DNA of 19,212 bases from Propionibacteriaceae bacterium (GTDB lineage: Bacteria; Actinomycetota; Actinomycetes; Propionibacteriales; Propionibacteriaceae): NCBI GenBank assembly GCA_030544185.1, contig JAUNRO010000010.1:1-19212 (forward strand). The letters are read 5' to 3'. Both the position numbers and the translations under genes were made by a program. The notes under the pieces are model-generated. The model did not search any database, was not told where the DNA came from, and saw nothing but the letters and a program-made list of their open reading frames with translations. Shown here piece by piece: positions 7,390 to 14,800 of the stretch (the first letter of the stretch is position 1; the number at the start of each line of letters is the position of its first letter).

Positions 7390-7494
7390 TTGCCATGATT
7401 CGGAAGCAATGCGTTCTGGAGGCCGGTGAGGTCGAGGTGACTGTTGATGGGGCGACGCTGATCCGGTGCCCTGCAGGCCTGGCGAGCGACCGCC
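7390..7494. other. Convergent intergenic gap without visible terminator
   Basis: These 105 bases lie between the convergent stops of the CU044_5270-type gene and accD. I see a short CCTGCAGG palindrome but no stem with a U-rich tail and no credible small gene. Confidence 0.35.
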
Positions 7495-8919
7495 TCAGAG
7501 CGGGATGTTGGTGTGGTTCCCGCGGTCACCGCGATCGCTGCGGGCGATGGCGTACGCCAGGGCGGAGCGCGTCTCGGCAGGCGTGACGATCTCGTCCACG
7601 ACACCGATCTCGACGGCCTTCTCCACTCCACCGGCGATGCGCTCGTGCTCGGCGGCGAGCTCGGCCTCGACCTGGGGACGCAGGTCCTCGGGTGTGGCGG
7701 CGAGCTTGCGCCGGTGCAGGATCCGGACGGCGGCGACGGGGCCCATCACCGCGACCTCCGCACCCGGCCAGGCGAACACCTGCGTGGCGCCGAGGGAGCG
7801 GCCGTTCATCGCGATGTACGCCCCGCCGTAGGCCTTGCGGGTGACCAGCGTGACGCGCGGGACGACGGCCTCGCCGAACGCGTGCAGAAGTTTCGCACCG
7901 CGGCGCACGACGCCGTCCCACTCCTGGCCCACCCCCGGGAGATAACCCGGGACGTCGACGAGCACGATCAGCGGGATGCCGAACGCATCGCACATCCGCA
8001 CGAACCGGGCCGCCTTCTCGGCCGACAGCGAGTCGAGGCAGCCGCCCAGGCGCAGCGGGTTGTTGGCGATGACGCCGACGGTGCGCCCGGCGAGCTTGCC
8101 GAGCGCGATCGTGACGTTGGGCGCCCAGCGCGAGTGCAGCTCAATGACCGAGCCGTCGTCGAGCAGGCCCTCGATGAGCGGGTGCACGTCATAGGCGCGC
8201 TTCGGCGAGGCGGGGAGATAGTTGGACAGGTCCTCGTCTGCGACCTTGTCCGCGATCACGCCCTGGTCGGCGATCAGCCCGACGAGCTGGCGGCCCTGGG
8301 CCATCGCCTGGGTCTCGTCGTCGGCGACCACGTGCACCACACCGGAGCGACGCGAGTGCGTGTCGGGTCCGCCGAGGCGGAGCATGTCGACGTCCTCACC
8401 GGTGACGGAGCGGACCACGTCGGGGCCGGTCACGAAGATCCGGCCCTCGGGCGCGAGGATCACGATGTCGGTGAGCGCCGGGCCATAGGCCGCGCCACCG
8501 GCGGCCGCGCCCAGCACGATCGAGATCTGCGGGATCTTGCCCGAGGCACGGGTCATCGCGTGGAAGATCTGGCCGACGGCGTGCAGGGAGAGCACGCCTT
8601 CGGCGAGGCGCGCACCGCCGGAGTGCCAGATGCCGAGGATCGGCACCCGGTCGGTCATGGCCCGCTCATAGGCCTTGACGACCGCGGCGCAGCCGTCGAC
8701 GCCCATCGCACCGCCCATGACGGTCGCATCGGAGCAGAAGGCGACGACCCGGCAGCCGTTGATCGTGCCGATCGCGGCGAGCATGCCCGAGCCGTCATCG
8801 GGGGTGATCAGCTGCAGCGAGCCGGCGTCGAGCAGTGCGGCGAGCCGGTGATTGGGGTTGCGCGGATCCTGCTCGCGGGGGATCTTGACCTTTTTGGCGG
8901 GCGCCTCGGCGACAGTCAT
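7495..8919 (-). CDS. accD: Acyl-CoA carboxylase carboxyltransferase subunit (AccD6-like)
   Basis: This 474-residue subunit of biotin-dependent acetyl/propionyl-CoA carboxylase transfers CO2 from carboxybiotin to acyl-CoA, giving malonyl-CoA for the FAS-II enzymes encoded just upstream. Both crotonase-like halves are present: the N-half has IWHSGGARLAEG (97-108) and LGAAAGGAAYGPAL (136-149), and the C-half has VDVPGYLPGVGQEW (321-334), RKAYGGAYIAMN (361-372) and FAWPGAEVAVMG. The Asp that favours propionyl-CoA in PccB-type subunits aligns with T379 here; from memory AccD6-type proteins share the RSLGAT sequence, so an acetyl-CoA role is plausible. The ATG is 1 nt past the fabF stop with GGAGG 6 nt before it, so it is coupled to fabF. 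The biotin carboxylase/BCCP partner is not in the window. Confidence 0.9.
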   Translation of the reverse strand: MTVAEAPAKKVKIPREQDPRNPNHRLAALLDAGSLQLITPDDGSGMLAAIGTINGCRVVAFCSDATVMGGAMGVDGCAAVVKAYERAMTDRVPILGIWHSGGARLAEGVLSLHAVGQIFHAMTRASGKIPQISIVLGAAAGGAAYGPALTDIVILAPEGRIFVTGPDVVRSVTGEDVDMLRLGGPDTHSRRSGVVHVVADDETQAMAQGRQLVGLIADQGVIADKVADEDLSNYLPASPKRAYDVHPLIEGLLDDGSVIELHSRWAPNVTIALGKLAGRTVGVIANNPLRLGGCLDSLSAEKAARFVRMCDAFGIPLIVLVDVPGYLPGVGQEWDGVVRRGAKLLHAFGEAVVPRVTLVTRKAYGGAYIAMNGRSLGATQVFAWPGAEVAVMGPVAAVRILHRRKLAATPEDLRPQVEAELAAEHERIAGGVEKAVEIGVVDEIVTPAETRSALAYAIARSDRGDRGNHTNIPL

Positions 8920-8920
8920 C

Positions 8921-10180
8921 TCAGGCCTCCGTGACGTTGGCGTTGGTGAAGGCGATGGCGACGTTGGGGCCGCCGAAGCCGAAGGAGTTGTTGAGCGCGG
9001 CCAGATCGCCGGCCGGGAGCTCCCGGGTGACGTTGGCGGCGATGTCGATCCCCAGATCGGGCTCGGGGTTGTCGAGGTTGATCGTCGGCGGAACGATCCG
9101 GTGGTGGAGCGCGAGGATCGTGGCGACGGACTCCAGCGCGCCGGCGGCCCCGAGGAGGTGACCGGTCATCGACTTGGTGCCGGTGACGATCGAGCGGACG
9201 TCGTCACCCAGCGCGGCACGGATCGAGCCGGCCTCGGTGATATCGCCCTGCGGGGTGGAGGTGGCGTGGGCGTTGACATGGTCGATGTCACCGGCCGCGA
9301 GCCCGGAGTCGGCGAGCGCGCGGCGCATGGCCGCGGCCTGCCCGGCACCGGTGGGGTCCGGCTGGACGATGTCGTGGGAGTCGGCGGAGATCCCGGCCCC
9401 GGCGAGCGTGGCATAGATCTTCGCCCCGCGGGCCTGCGCGTGCTCCAGGGTCTCCAGCACGAGCGCGGCGGCGCCCTCACCGAGGATGAAGCCGTCCCGG
9501 TCGACATCCCACGGGCGGGAGGCGCGCTCGGGCTCGTCGTTGCGGCGCGACAGCGCCTGCATCTGCCCGAAGGCGGCGATGGGCAGCGCATGGATCGTGC
9601 CCTCGGTGCCGCCGACCACGCACACGTCGGCGCGGCCATAACGAATGATGTCGAGGCCCTGGGCGATGGCCTCGTTGGCCGAGGCGCAGGCGGACACGGG
9701 GGTGTGGACGCCGGCCTTGGCGCCGATCCGCAGCCCGACCTGGGCGGCCGGCGCGTTCGCCATGAGCATGGGGATCGTATAGGGGGAGACCCGGCGCACA
9801 CCGCGACCCTTCAGGGTGTCCCAGTTCTCCAGGATGGTGTGCAGACCGCCGATGCCGGTGCCGATCGAGACCGCCAGCCGCTCGCGGTCGACATCGTTCT
9901 CCTCGCCGAGTTTGAAGCCCGCGTCCGCCCACGCCTCGAGCGCGGCGACGACGCCGAGCTGGCTGGAGCGGTCCATCCGGCGGGCCTCGACCCGGGGGAT
10001 GATCGTGTCGGGTTCGACGACCGCGCGCGCGGCGAACTTGGTCGGCAGTTCGGCCGCCCAGTCGTCAGTGATGGCGTGTACGCCGGAGCGGCCCTCGAGA
10101 AGGCCCTGCCAGGTGCTGGCGACGTCTCCGCCCAGGGGAGTGGTGGCGCCCAGGCCGGTGATGACAACGGTGCGGCTCAT
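8921..10180 (-). CDS. fabF: Beta-ketoacyl-ACP synthase II
   Basis: This 419-residue condensing enzyme elongates acyl-ACP with malonyl-ACP in FAS-II. The Cys-His-His triad is complete: C165 in VSACASANEA, H305 in VNAHATSTPQGD, and H341 in GTKSMTGHLLGAAGAL with K336. The glycine-rich C-terminal NNSFGFGGPNVAI loop is also present. Length is that of full FabF. ATG at 10180 follows MSRTVVITGLGATTPLG, the normal family N-terminus; the ribosome binding site is weak (GAGAGCAGAGC). It lies 108 nt after acpP, with a strong stem-loop in the gap, and is coupled to accD by a 1-nt spacing. No frameshift or odd residue is visible. Confidence 0.96.
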   Translation of the reverse strand: MSRTVVITGLGATTPLGGDVASTWQGLLEGRSGVHAITDDWAAELPTKFAARAVVEPDTIIPRVEARRMDRSSQLGVVAALEAWADAGFKLGEENDVDRERLAVSIGTGIGGLHTILENWDTLKGRGVRRVSPYTIPMLMANAPAAQVGLRIGAKAGVHTPVSACASANEAIAQGLDIIRYGRADVCVVGGTEGTIHALPIAAFGQMQALSRRNDEPERASRPWDVDRDGFILGEGAAALVLETLEHAQARGAKIYATLAGAGISADSHDIVQPDPTGAGQAAAMRRALADSGLAAGDIDHVNAHATSTPQGDITEAGSIRAALGDDVRSIVTGTKSMTGHLLGAAGALESVATILALHHRIVPPTINLDNPEPDLGIDIAANVTRELPAGDLAALNNSFGFGGPNVAIAFTNANVTEA

Positions 10181-10240
10181 GCTCTGCTCTCGTGTTGGGT
10201 GCGGATGAAGGTGGGGCGGCGGGGGATAGGGCTGGCGCCC

Positions 10241-10277
10241 CGGCGGAATCCCGGCCTGTTCGCCGGAGATCCCGCCG
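10241..10277 (-). terminator. Stem-loop between acpP and fabF (attenuator or 3' stabiliser)
   Basis: Arms 10241-10246 (CGGCGG) and 10272-10277 pair, then three further pairs with a mismatch and a bulged A, then 10251-10255 (CCGGC) with 10262-10266 around a 6-nt loop. That is about 14 pairs, all G+C-rich, starting 12 nt past the acpP stop. There is no U-run after it, so partial termination or protection of the acpP 3' end is more likely than a full stop. Confidence 0.5.
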
Positions 10278-10288
10278 GGAGGCGGGGA

Positions 10289-10534
10289 TCAGGCCTGCGA
10301 GCGCTCGATATAGGCCACGGCGTCGCCGACGGTCCGGAGGTTCTTGGCCTCCTCGTCGGGGATGGACACGCCGAACTTGTCCTCGGCGGCATAGATGATC
10401 TCGCTCATCGCCAGGGAGTCGGCGTCGAGGTCGTCGATGAAGGACTTGTCCAGCTGGACGTCCTCGACGGGCACGTTGCAGACCTCGTGGACGATCTCGG
10501 CGAGCTCGGCGCGGATCTCTTCAGTGGTAGCCAT
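10289..10534 (-). CDS. acpP: Acyl carrier protein
   Basis: This 81-residue acidic protein carries the growing acyl chain on 4'-phosphopantetheine attached at S40 in the DLDADSLAMSE motif. The four-helix ACP pattern is clear: an N-terminal helix, the DSL-helix recognised by FAS enzymes, then EDKFGVSIPDEEAKNLRTVGDAVAYI. Length and motif are standard for a type II ACP. The ATG has AAGGAGA 6 nt upstream, the strongest ribosome binding site of the cluster, fitting the high ACP need. It follows fabH by 53 nt and precedes fabF by 108 nt; a hairpin downstream may raise its transcript level relative to fabF. Confidence 0.97.
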   Translation of the reverse strand: MATTEEIRAELAEIVHEVCNVPVEDVQLDKSFIDDLDADSLAMSEIIYAAEDKFGVSIPDEEAKNLRTVGDAVAYIERSQA

Positions 10535-10587
10535 GGTGTCTCCTTCGGTTGATTTGGCTGCGGGGGAATCTGGGGGAGGCGTACGCC

Positions 10588-11583
10588 TCAGGGCAGGACG
10601 ATGACCTGACCGGCGAAGATCAGCCCACCGCCGAAGCCGACGATCAGGGCCGTCTGGCCGCTCTTGGCCAGCCCCTGCTCATAGAGGGTCTCGATCGCGA
10701 GCGGGATGGACGCCGCCGAGGTATTGCCCTGGCGCTGGATATCGCGGGCGACCGTCACGTGCTTCGGCATCTTCAGGGTGCGGATCATCGCGTCGGTGAT
10801 GCGGTTGTTGGCCTGGTGGGGGACGAACAGGTCGAGGTCGTCAACGCTGAGCCCGGCCTTGTCGAGCATCTCGGTGGTCTTGCGGGCGACGGTCTGGGAG
10901 GCCCACTTGAACACCGCCTGGCCCTCCATATAGACGGTCGGCTTGTCACCGCCCTCGTAGTCGTCCCACATCTGGGTCATCTTCAGCACGTCCGCGGCGG
11001 CACCGTCGGCGCCCCACACGACCGGGCCGATCTTCGGCTCATCGCTCGGGCCGACCACCGCGGCGCCCGCGCCGTCGGCGAACAGGAACGCGGTGGAGCG
11101 GTCGTCGAAATTGGTGATGTCGGTGAGGCGCTCGACGCCGATCACCAGGACATGGTGCGCGGCGCCGGAGCGCACCAGGGCGTCGGCCTGGGCGAGGCCC
11201 ACGCAGAATCCGGCGCAGGCGGCGGAGATATCGTACGCCGGGGCGCCCTGCGCGCCGAGTTCGAGCGCGATCTGCGGTGCGACGGCGGGGAACTGGGTCA
11301 TGTGGGTGACGGTGGCGACGATGACGCAGTCGATCGCGGCGCCGTCGACGCCGGCCCGCTCCATCGCCTGGCGCGCAGCCGCCACGGACATCGACTGGAC
11401 CGTGTCGTCCTCGGTCGCCCAGCGGCGCTCGCTGATGCCGGTGCGCTGCACGATCCACTCATCGGTGGAGTCGATGATCGTGCACATCTCGGCGTTGTCG
11501 ACCACGCGGGAAGGGCGATAGGAGCCGATGCCCATGATGCGGCTGAACGGCGCCCCGGCTGGGGCCTGAATGGTGGCGCTCAT
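10588..11583 (-). CDS. fabH: Beta-ketoacyl-ACP synthase III
   Basis: This 331-residue enzyme starts fatty acid synthesis by condensing an acyl-CoA primer with malonyl-ACP. Catalytic residues: C123 in DISAACAGF, H256 in VPHQANNRI, and N287 in QGNTSAASIP; the C-terminal GFGGGLIFAGQVI loop is intact. The open frame extends 32 residues further, but the ATG at 11583 is chosen: it overlaps the fabD stop by 4 nt (ATGA), has GGAGG 7 nt before it, and gives the usual family length. In branched-chain-producing actinobacteria FabH prefers branched primers, but substrate choice cannot be read here. The stop codon overlaps a 14-bp palindrome, GAGGCGTACGCCTC (10576-10589). Confidence 0.95.
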   Translation of the reverse strand: MSATIQAPAGAPFSRIMGIGSYRPSRVVDNAEMCTIIDSTDEWIVQRTGISERRWATEDDTVQSMSVAAARQAMERAGVDGAAIDCVIVATVTHMTQFPAVAPQIALELGAQGAPAYDISAACAGFCVGLAQADALVRSGAAHHVLVIGVERLTDITNFDDRSTAFLFADGAGAAVVGPSDEPKIGPVVWGADGAAADVLKMTQMWDDYEGGDKPTVYMEGQAVFKWASQTVARKTTEMLDKAGLSVDDLDLFVPHQANNRITDAMIRTLKMPKHVTVARDIQRQGNTSAASIPLAIETLYEQGLAKSGQTALIVGFGGGLIFAGQVIVLP

Positions 11584-12797
11584 CGCGTGACCTCCGTGGC
11601 GGAATCGTTCTCGACGGTCGGATGGAGCCGCAGCAGCGGCTGGCCGGGGCTGACCGGATCCCCGTCCTCGACGAGCCACTCGGTGACCACGCCGCCGTGC
11701 GGGGCGCTGACCGGGGTCTCATCACGCAGGGTGGACACGGTGCCGACGGTGCTCAGCGGTGGCAGCACCGTGTCGACGTCGACTCCCTCCGTGCGGGCGA
11801 AACTGCCCTTGCCGGGGGAGACGACCAGCCGGAAAGCCGGCGTACTCGACATCGCCGACGGTGTCGACTGCTCGCCGTGGCGGCGGACGAACTCCATCGC
11901 CGCGGGCAGGTCGTCGGGGGTGTTGAGGGCGAACAGCTCGACGCCCTTCATGTTGCGCTTGGCGATGCCGGTGAGGGTGCCGGCGGGCGGCAGCTCGAGC
12001 AGGCCGGTGACGCCGAGGTCGAGCATCGTCTCCATGCACAGGTCCCAGCGGACGGGGCTGGCGACCTGGGCGACGATGCGCTGCAGGAATTCCTCGCCGC
12101 TCTGGATGACCTGGCCGTCGGCGTTGGAGAGGAGGCGTACGCGGGGATCGCTCGTGGAGACCGAGGCGGCCAGGTTGGCCAGGTGGTCGACGGCGGGGGC
12201 CATGTGCACGGTGTGGAACGCACCCGCCACGCTCAGCGGGACCAGCCGGCAGCGCCGCGGCGCGTCGTCGGCGAGCGCCTGGAGCTGCTCGACGGTGCCG
12301 GCGGCGACGATCTGGCCGGTGCCGTTGTTGTTGGCGGCGGTGAGCCCGTGGCGCTCGATCGCGGCGAGGACCTCCTCGGGGTTGCCCCCGACCATCGCGG
12401 TCATCGACGTCGGCGTGACGGCGCTCGCGGTGGCCATCGCCTTGCCGCGTTCGCGGACGAGGATCATGGCCTGTTCGGCGGTGAGCACGCCGGCGCCGGC
12501 GGCCGCGGTGATCTCGCCCACCGAGTGCCCGGCACCCACGCCGATGATCGGAAAACCGTCGGCCGGGGAGGGGAAGAGCTCGACGGCGGCAAGCAGGCCG
12601 GCGACCACCAGCAGCGGCTGGGCGACGGCGGTGTCCCGAATGGTCTCGGCGTCAGCCTCTGTGCCGTAATGGACCAGATCCAGTCCGGCAGCGGTCGACA
12701 GCCAGTTGAGCCGGCGGGAGAACGACGATTCGGTCAGCCAGGGGCCGAGGAATCCGGGGGTTTGAGCGCCTTGACCCGGCGCGACGATTGCGAGCAC
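11580..12797 (-). CDS. fabD: Malonyl-CoA:ACP transacylase with C-terminal carrier-like domain
   Basis: This enzyme moves malonyl from CoA to ACP. The transacylase core spans residues 1 to about 310: PGQGAQTPGFL oxyanion loop, GHSVGE with nucleophile S92, RERGKAM, and H195 in GAFHTVHM. An Ala/Ser/Pro linker follows, then about 75 residues (322-393) resembling a biotinyl/lipoyl domain, with VSAPHGGVVTEWLVEDGDPVS and GQPLLRL. The lysine normally modified aligns with R358 (STLRDE), so attachment of biotin or lipoate is not expected. GTG 12797 is preferred over a TTG at 12848 because FabD proteins begin at this xLAIVAPGQGAQ stretch; the GAGG before it is close (2 nt). It is the first gene of fabDH-acpP-fabF-accD. 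Total 405 residues, about 90 longer than ordinary FabD. Confidence 0.92.
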   Translation of the reverse strand: MLAIVAPGQGAQTPGFLGPWLTESSFSRRLNWLSTAAGLDLVHYGTEADAETIRDTAVAQPLLVVAGLLAAVELFPSPADGFPIIGVGAGHSVGEITAAAGAGVLTAEQAMILVRERGKAMATASAVTPTSMTAMVGGNPEEVLAAIERHGLTAANNNGTGQIVAAGTVEQLQALADDAPRRCRLVPLSVAGAFHTVHMAPAVDHLANLAASVSTSDPRVRLLSNADGQVIQSGEEFLQRIVAQVASPVRWDLCMETMLDLGVTGLLELPPAGTLTGIAKRNMKGVELFALNTPDDLPAAMEFVRRHGEQSTPSAMSSTPAFRLVVSPGKGSFARTEGVDVDTVLPPLSTVGTVSTLRDETPVSAPHGGVVTEWLVEDGDPVSPGQPLLRLHPTVENDSATEVTR

Positions 12798-12865
12798 ATC
12801 CTCACTCTGGCGTGTCCGGGTCGGCCATGCCCCGGGCGACGCGACCAAAGACTGGCGTGCCGTTC

Positions 12866-12882
12866 TTGTAGGAACCCTACAA
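12866..12882. promoter_or_regulatory. Inverted repeat upstream of fabD, candidate FasR operator
   Basis: TTGTAGG and CCTACAA, 7-bp arms with a 3-nt centre, lie about 70 nt upstream of the fabD start. It is AT-richer than its surroundings and symmetric, like a dimer-binding site. FasR is encoded next door and its Streptomyces relative activates the fabDHPF operon by binding upstream of fabD; the exact recognition sequence is not known to me, so the link is inference. Confidence 0.45.
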
Positions 12883-12935
12883 ACGGGCCGGCAGGCGAAA
12901 CAGGTGTTGTGGATGGGGCGGCGGAATCCTGGTTG

Positions 12936-13510
12936 TCAGGGGTGCCGCCACAAAGCCGACACCGGAAGCACGTGGAGCCACCCGTGGAGCCGGAGTGGTT
13001 TGTCGCCGCCATAGAAGACAACCCCCGCCCGCCCACAGCCGACGCCTGATCGGCAGTGAAGCCCGTGAGGTGACAGGCCAGTCCGGTGTCGAGCAGCGAC
13101 ACCTTGGGCCGCCTGGTTTCCCTGCCTGCATAGCCAACGCCCCAGGACGGATAGGTGCGCCCGAGGAACATGCGCCAGATCAATCTGAGATAGGGATCCG
13201 CCGTGGTCTGGGAGACCCCCAAGTGCCGTGCCAGCTTCGCTTTGACGAGTTCGGTCTGCCCCTGCGCCGCGAGCCAGCGCAGGGTCGACGTCAGCTGATC
13301 GGCAAACGGTCCATCGCTGATCTCGGCCGCATCGTGCTGAGCCAATGCCAGCACATAGTCCGCGAACCAGCGATCAACACGCCGTCCGGACCCGCGTTTG
13401 AGCCGTTCAGGGAAACCCCCCTGCACCACAAGGCGGGGAAGGTCGTCGGCGTCCGAGGGATTGCCCTCGCCGCCCGCGAGCAGCCAGGCTTGGAGTTTTG
13501 CCGGGCTCAA
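12936..13510 (-). pseudogene. Decayed AAA_14/DUF4143 ATPase gene fragment
   Basis: One frame from about 13510 encodes the start of a DUF4143 domain: LVVQGGFPERL, WFADYVLALAQHD, a winged-helix stretch LARHLGVSQTTADPYL, and the hallmark PKVSLLDTGLACHLTGF. It breaks at about 13040. In another frame (about 13022 to the TGA at 12938-12936) the sequence VVFYGGDKPLRLHGWLHVLPVSALW matches the usual C-terminal end of these proteins. The roughly 130 residues between, including the nuclease-like ExK region, are missing, as is the whole N-terminal P-loop ATPase domain. Family knowledge: such ATPase/DUF4143 genes are stand-alone, often horizontally moved genes of unknown role. It interrupts the expected fasR-fabD adjacency and is almost certainly non-functional. 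Confidence 0.8.
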
Positions 13511-13524
13511 CTTGGAGTTTTGCC
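13489..13524. repeat. Two 14-bp direct repeats, possible mobile-element end
   Basis: CTTGGAGTTTTGCC occurs at 13489-13502 and again at 13511-13524, a 22-nt period, just beyond the fasR stop (13535) and at the edge of the broken ATPase gene. Tandem copies of a short motif at a terminus are a feature of IS21-type insertion sequences. No transposase gene and no matching opposite end are visible, so this is at most a remnant. Confidence 0.5.
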
Positions 13525-13534
13525 ACCGCTGGCG

Positions 13535-14734
13535 TCAGGAGCCGATCAGCCGGCCCAGCGTGAGCGCCAGGCGCAGCACATAGGCCTCTCGTGCGTCCGA
13601 GGGGTTGAAGCCGGTGACTTCGTTGATCCGCTTCAGCCGATAGCGCACGGTGTTCGGGTGGACGAACAGCAGCCGGGCGGCCCCCTCGATGGCCGAGCCC
13701 TGGTCGAGGAAGCAGACCAGGGTCTCCAGCAGCCCACCCCCGGCATCCTTCAGCGGCTGGAAGACATCGCGGGCCAGGGCGCGGCGGGCGTGGCCGTCGC
13801 CGTTGAGCGCCCGCTCGGGCAACAGATCGTCGGCCGCCACCGGGCGGGGTGCCTCCGGCCAGGCCACCGCGGAGCGCAGCCCCGACAGCGCCGCGCGCAC
13901 GCTCCCCACTGCATCGACGAGGTGATCGACCGTGGGGCCCACTACGACCGGGCCGGTGCCGAACACGTCGATCACGCGCTCGACGAGGGCGAGGGCGCCG
14001 GTGGGCTCCGCGACACACTCCCCACCGAGCACCAGCACGAGCCGGTCCCCCTGCACGCCGCTGAGCACGTCAACCTCCTCGCCGAGGCGCCGGCGCAGAT
14101 CCTCACCGAGCCGGGGATTGTCGGCGAGCGGGGCCGGCCCGACCGCGACACAGACGGCCTGGGTGGAGGCCCAGCCAAGCGCGGAGGCCCGGGACAGCAC
14201 GGTCTCATCGGCCTCACCGCGGACCACGGCATCCACGACCATGGCCTCGAGCCGCGCGTCCCAGGCACCCCGGGTCTCGGCCGCCCGGGCGTACACCTCC
14301 GCCGCCGCGAACGCCACCTCCCGCGAATAGCTGAGGATCGCGGACTGGGCGACCGGCCGGTCGCCGCGGGGGAGCAGTTCCTGGAGCTGGAGCTCGACGA
14401 CCTCGATGGTCGTCCGGACCAGCTCGACCGTCTGGTGCAGCGTGATGTGGCGGGCCAGCGCGCGCGGGGCGGAGCCGAAGATGTCCAGCCCCTGCGCGGA
14501 GGCCTCGGGATCGGCGAACCAGGTGACGAACCCGTCGATGCCCGCCCGGGCGACCACGGAGACCCACGAGCGGTTGTCGGCATCCAGCCCGGTGAACCAC
14601 GGGTGGCGCGACTCCATCTCCGCCGTCGCCGCCTGCACCATCGTCCCCGCCAGACCCTGCAACCGCTTGGCCATCGCCGTCCGCTGCCGGGGCGACAATT
14701 GGGGTGGCCGCGCGGCCCGGATCTCAGCGGTCAT
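13535..14734 (-). CDS. fasR: PucR-type transcriptional regulator, probable FasR
   Basis: This 399-residue protein has a GGDEF/PucR-like central region and a C-terminal PucR-type helix-turn-helix (about 335-399): LLETLVCFLDQGSAIEGAARLLFVHPNTVRYRLKRI followed by TGFNPSDAREAYVLRLAL. Family knowledge: in Streptomyces a PucR-like protein, FasR, is encoded directly upstream of fabD and activates the fab operon; here the same pairing is kept apart from the insertion remnant. The open frame runs on for 375 more codons opposite the PHP gene, but that part has no homology; ATG 14734 gives the normal family length. No ribosome binding site precedes it, and a TAGGCT 8 nt upstream suggests leaderless expression. 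Confidence 0.85.
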   Translation of the reverse strand: MTAEIRAARPPQLSPRQRTAMAKRLQGLAGTMVQAATAEMESRHPWFTGLDADNRSWVSVVARAGIDGFVTWFADPEASAQGLDIFGSAPRALARHITLHQTVELVRTTIEVVELQLQELLPRGDRPVAQSAILSYSREVAFAAAEVYARAAETRGAWDARLEAMVVDAVVRGEADETVLSRASALGWASTQAVCVAVGPAPLADNPRLGEDLRRRLGEEVDVLSGVQGDRLVLVLGGECVAEPTGALALVERVIDVFGTGPVVVGPTVDHLVDAVGSVRAALSGLRSAVAWPEAPRPVAADDLLPERALNGDGHARRALARDVFQPLKDAGGGLLETLVCFLDQGSAIEGAARLLFVHPNTVRYRLKRINEVTGFNPSDAREAYVLRLALTLGRLIGS

Positions 14735-14742
14735 GGCCCATG

Positions 14743-14748
14743 AGCCTA
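14743..14748 (-). promoter_or_regulatory. Candidate -10 for leaderless fasR
   Basis: On the - strand TAGGCT is followed by 8 nt and then the fasR ATG; no Shine-Dalgarno sequence is found. No good -35 is visible. It lies in the 66-bp divergent region shared with the PHP gene, whose own -10 is at 14769. Confidence 0.4.
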
Positions 14749-14768
14749 GTGCCCGGGCGACTCGCGGG

Positions 14769-14774
14769 TAGCCT
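14769..14774 (+). promoter_or_regulatory. Candidate -10 for the HhH-PHP gene
   Basis: TAGCCT precedes the GTG at 14801 by 26 nt, with a normal GGAGG ribosome binding site at 14791-14795. This fits a short-leader transcript, in contrast to the leaderless pattern on the other side of the same region. Confidence 0.4.
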
Positions 14775-14800
14775 GTCCCGGGGCAAGCAAGGAGGACGCC

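Noticed and set aside
7390..7494. Small genes or a terminator in the convergent gap
   Set aside because: The short frames have no ribosome binding site or recognisable features, and no stem with U-tail was found.
8921..8923. T379 in AccD as a novel specificity change
   Set aside because: The RSLGAT sequence fits my memory of AccD6-type subunits, so the residue is probably normal for this subfamily rather than new.
12798..12848. TTG start giving fabD 17 extra residues
   Set aside because: The extra residues are not FabD-like, TTG is rare, and other FabD proteins begin at the xLAIVAPGQGAQ stretch.
7513..14743. Long + strand frames opposite accD, fabF, fabH, fabD and fasR (474 to 706 codons)
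   Set aside because: They mirror the codon structure of strong - strand genes, are rich in Gly/Asp/Arg/His and show no family motifs.
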